DNA from: Micromonospora eburnea
GTDB lineage: Bacteria; Actinomycetota; Actinomycetes; Mycobacteriales; Micromonosporaceae
Reading direction: 5' to 3'
DNA: 64,000 nucleotides
Assembly (NCBI RefSeq): GCF_900090225.1
Contig: NZ_FMHY01000002.1
Location: 992,001 to 1,056,000, forward strand
The position numbers and the translations under genes are program-made. This document shows, piece by piece, positions 61,243 through 64,000 of the stretch. Numbering within the stretch: the first letter of the stretch is position 1; every line of letters begins with the position of its first letter. The notes under the pieces are model-generated. The model saw only the letters and a list, made by a program, of their open reading frames with translations, did no database searches and was not told the origin of the DNA.

Positions 61243-64000
61243 TGGTGGTGTCCTTCGGTGAGTTCGATTGAGGCGGCGAGGTCCCGCGCGGCGACGGCAG
61301 GGTCCAGGGAGTCGGTAACTCCGCGACCGACGACGAGGATGTCCCAGGAGCGTCGTCGGCTGGCTTCGACGTCGGCGGGTTCGAAGCCGCCGGAGACCGC
61401 GACCGGCAGCTTCGTCCAAGACCTGATGAGCTGCGCCTGGTCGAGGGGGTGAAAGCCGGCCACGCCCAAGTCGATGTTCGTGGTGATGGCGAAGCCGTCG
61501 ACTCCCGCGCGTTCCATGTCCTGGACCCAGCCCTGGACCAGTCGGCCCTCGGGCACGTCGATCATGATGGGGATGCCCAAGCGCCTGCTCGCTTCGGCTG
61601 CCGCGGACACGCTGGCGATGCTGGCGGGTCCGATGAGCAGTACGACGTCGGCTCCGGCCTCGGCGGCGAGGACCACCTGGTCGCGTCCCCAGTCGGCGGA
61701 CATCATCTCGGCCACGACCCACGCATCGGGAGTTCGCTGCTTGACCGCGCTGATGGCCTGGACGCCGACGCTCTTGATGAGCGGGTCGCCGATCTCGATG
61801 AATTGCACACCCGCGCTGGCTGCGGCTTGGGCGACGGCGATCGAGTGGTCGACGTCGCGGACGTCGAGTGCAACCTGAAGTGCCCGTCTGTCTCGGAGGC
61901 GCCGGAAGGCTTCTTTACTGATGCCTCCGGCTGCGCTTGTGGCGGTGCCACGGTGGTCAAGCAGGTTGGCTTCGGCGCGTACGAGCCAGTCGGCCGAGGC
62001 GAGGCCCTGGCAGATCAGCGCCGACTGGACGTTCGTGGGCAGCCGCAGAGCACCGGTACGGATCTCTCGGAGCAGGCCGAACAGGGCACTGCGGGAGGAG
62101 TCCTCGTCCTGCAGGGGTTTTCTTCCGCACTTCAGCAGGAGTCGCTGGGCGGCGACTCGCACGTTTCGAGGGCCGTTGCGCCATGCGTCCTGGCTCCGGA
62201 TGACAAGGTCGGCGGCCGAGTCTTCGTCCCCAACTCTGAGGGACAGTCCTCGGAGGAGACGTTCGCGGACATGCCAGTTGCGGTCGTCGAGGAGCGTGGC
62301 CAGGAGGTGTTCCAGACCAGGTGCGGTCGACTGGCCCGCGGTTTCGGCGGCGGCGGCGCGGACTTTGTAGTCGCGGTCCGCCGTCAACGCCTCCATGATC
62401 GAGACCACCGTCTGCTGGGGGATCGCGTGGCCCGCGCGGATCCCCTCGGCGAGAGCGGCGCGGGCTCGCCAGTCGGGATGGGCCAGGAGAGTCTTCAGCT
62501 CCTGGGAAGTGCCGTCGTCGGCGGTGAGGAAGACGTAGAAGTGTCGGGCGAGGAACACCGCGTCCTCTACGGTGTCGAGCTGCGCAAGGCGGACGAAGTC
62601 GTGAACGGCCGCGAGGGGCAGCTGCGTCTCGACGCACGCCACGATGTCAGACCAGACTGCCGGGCCGAAGCGGCGCAGCACCCGCAGCATCCATCGCGGG
62701 TACTCCGCACCCAGTGCCGTCGCGGCTGCGTTGGTGTGCAGGAGGGCTCTGGCCAGCGGTAGGCCATTGTCGTGCAGGCACCGGGAGGCGCACACGCGCA
62801 GCACCTCGGCGGTGGTGAACGCCGGGCTCTCACCGGTGAGTTCGAGCATCAGGGGCAGCGTTTCGGTGATGCTGATCGACGGTGACTGGGCGACGGCGGC
62901 CAGCAGCTCCGGCGACGTCGCGTCCAAGCCCTGCAACAGGAATTCCAGGACGCCCCGTAGGTCGCCCGATGCGCTCGTGCGAGCAGCGAGGTCGTTGAGC
63001 AACTCGATGGTGACGGTCGAGCGTCCGTGTGCCTCGATGACCTGGGCGAGCCACCGGGCGAAGAGAAACTCACGGATGACGTCGTGATGGAACGTCAGAC
63101 CCCCGGACCGGCCGGACCGCACGAGTCTCGTGATCGGAGACGCGGTGAGTTCACCGACATCGCCCGGTGGGTTGGCTTCGATCGCAGGAAGCAGCGGGTG
63201 CGGCCACGCCGCAGCGAGCTGCCTGCGGGCGAGTGCTGTCAGGTCCGCCGTCGCGCGGTCGACGTCCAGGCTCGCCGCCTTCAAGATCGAGGCGACGCAG
63301 AATTCCACAAGCCGGTAGGCGTTGGGTTGCCCGAGCGGCTCGGTCGACTTGGCCGCTCGGATGAGGCTCATGTACAGCGGCAGGCGGGCCAGGTTGCGAA
63401 TCTTCGGAGGCAGGGCATCGAACGGCGGTTCATCGACATGCCGCTGCGCGTTCCACACCTCTCGGGCGGTGGGGGCGTCCCAGCGGTCCAGCCGCAGCGA
63501 GGGCTCGGCAGTCTGCGCCTGGCCCTGACCGGGCATGACCGCTGCCGACAGGACGGGGTAGGGCGCCAGCTCGATCTCCGGCGGTGTGCGCAGTACGAGC
63601 AGAAATCTCAGGTTGCCCGAGAGCACCTGCCGCAGCGTGGCATCGAGCTGACGGCAGACCTTGTCCACCACGGCGTGCGACTGGGGGCTGTCGATGACGA
63701 CGAGCAGCGGCCGGGACAGGTCCCGGCTCTCCACTTCCAGAGTCAGCAGGGAATCCTCGCCGGCCGGTTGGGATCCGTAGCGGAGGATCTCGCGCGCCAG
63801 GTCGGTGTCCTCGGTCCACGAGTCCGCGGTCAGCAACTGAACATCCACACCGGGCGCCCGCGACGCCAGGTGGCGGGTGAAGCTGGTCTTGCCGCAGCCA
63901 GGGGGGCCGCTGATCAGATAGACGCGCGCGGTCGAGGCGAGGAAGTCCGCCACCAGGCGCTGAATGTCGGCCGGGGGCGTGTACGCGAGATCCTCGGGTT
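61239..64000 (-). CDS. STAND-type ATPase with HEAT-like repeats and hexulose-phosphate-synthase-like domain (5' end outside window)
   Basis: The frame is open past the window edge; GTG 63951-63953 is internal, since protein-like sequence (EDLAYTPPADIQRL) continues upstream. Visible parts: a P-loop (ISGPPGCGKTSF, 63882-63908), Walker B (LLVVIDSPQ), a NACHT/AAA-like winged section, HEAT-like repeats (HPDWRARAALAEGIRAG; RDYKVRAAAAETAGQ; DRNWHVRERLLRGL), and from about 61930 a TIM-barrel like 3-hexulose-6-phosphate synthase/OMP decarboxylase (LQVALDVRDVDHSIAVAQAA; ending VVGRGVTDSLDPAVAARDL). The catalytic DxKTxD is VAEMMSAD here, without the Lys, so the barrel is probably a ligand sensor or inactive effector. 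Confidence 0.75.
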   Translation of the reverse strand, partial: PEDLAYTPPADIQRLVADFLASTARVYLISGPPGCGKTSFTRHLASRAPGVDVQLLTADSWTEDTDLAREILRYGSQPAGEDSLLTLEVESRDLSRPLLVVIDSPQSHAVVDKVCRQLDATLRQVLSGNLRFLLVLRTPPEIELAPYPVLSAAVMPGQGQAQTAEPSLRLDRWDAPTAREVWNAQRHVDEPPFDALPPKIRNLARLPLYMSLIRAAKSTEPLGQPNAYRLVEFCVASILKAASLDVDRATADLTALARRQLAAAWPHPLLPAIEANPPGDVGELTASPITRLVRSGRSGGLTFHHDVIREFLFARWLAQVIEAHGRSTVTIELLNDLAARTSASGDLRGVLEFLLQGLDATSPELLAAVAQSPSISITETLPLMLELTGESPAFTTAEVLRVCASRCLHDNGLPLARALLHTNAAATALGAEYPRWMLRVLRRFGPAVWSDIVACVETQLPLAAVHDFVRLAQLDTVEDAVFLARHFYVFLTADDGTSQELKTLLAHPDWRARAALAEGIRAGHAIPQQTVVSIMEALTADRDYKVRAAAAETAGQSTAPGLEHLLATLLDDRNWHVRERLLRGLSLRVGDEDSAADLVIRSQDAWRNGPRNVRVAAQRLLLKCGRKPLQDEDSSRSALFGLLREIRTGALRLPTNVQSALICQGLASADWLVRAEANLLDHRGTATSAAGGISKEAFRRLRDRRALQVALDVRDVDHSIAVAQAAASAGVQFIEIGDPLIKSVGVQAISAVKQRTPDAWVVAEMMSADWGRDQVVLAAEAGADVVLLIGPASIASVSAAAEASRRLGIPIMIDVPEGRLVQGWVQDMERAGVDGFAITTNIDLGVAGFHPLDQAQLIRSWTKLPVAVSGGFEPADVEASRRRSWDILVVGRGVTDSLDPAVAARDLAASIELTEGHHQ

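Overview
The window is high-GC DNA with GTG/ATG starts, Shine-Dalgarno sites and many overlapping stop/start codons, typical of an actinomycete. Paired intergenic palindromes around GGGGCCCC (18579-18632) and several protein families (ECF41 sigma, CU044_5270 protein, DUF2637, replication-relaxation protein, Fn3 domains with CC pairs) point to Micromonospora or a close relative. This assignment is an inference from style and families, not from a search. I saw no rRNA, tRNA or CRISPR array.

1-9.4 kb holds envelope and regulation genes: the tail of an FBP-domain gene, an MMPL exporter, a methyltransferase, a polytopic membrane protein, a two-component pair and a second MMPL exporter. A 23-bp identical palindrome lies before both the first exporter and the histidine kinase, so these look like one regulon.

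9.5-16.5 kb is an accessory, defence-like patch. It has a PLD-helicase-DUF3427 protein and a low-GC three-gene cassette: a small helical protein and a STAND-type ATPase that share one short GGxNIYSxxDTN motif, plus a third protein of unknown function. The shared motif suggests amyloid-type signalling between effector and sensor.

16.5-41.2 kb is mostly ordinary chromosome: an XRE regulator with a flavoprotein, a flavohaemoprotein-like reductase with a DivIVA-like protein, an MFS exporter, an ECF41 sigma factor divergent from a carboxymuconolactone decarboxylase-like gene (both with ECF41-like promoters), a deazaflavin oxidoreductase, a penicillin-acylase-family enzyme, a second sigma factor with its partner, an SF1 ATPase, two MaoC-type hydratases, and two large secreted subtilases that converge on an 18-bp perfect hairpin.

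From about 41.88 kb a mobile element appears to begin. A SigE-type sigma gene is cut off in its DNA-recognition helix and is followed at once by a large serine integrase. The cargo is a tightly coupled six-gene operon (44215-52173): a kleisin-like protein, two small winged-helix-like proteins, an SMC-like ATPase, a Ser/Thr kinase and an unknown protein. This resembles a Wadjet/MukBEF complex without a JetD nuclease in the visible operon, but with a kinase. A 1345-residue protein with a C-terminal PD-(D/E)XK site follows. Next come a hairpin-rich leader and integrative-element backbone genes (DUF2637, replication-relaxation). The window ends in a GNAT acetyltransferase coupled to a STAND ATPase with HEAT-like repeats and a C-terminal hexulose-phosphate-synthase-like barrel that has lost its catalytic lysine. 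Its N-terminus lies outside the window. The far attachment site was not found.
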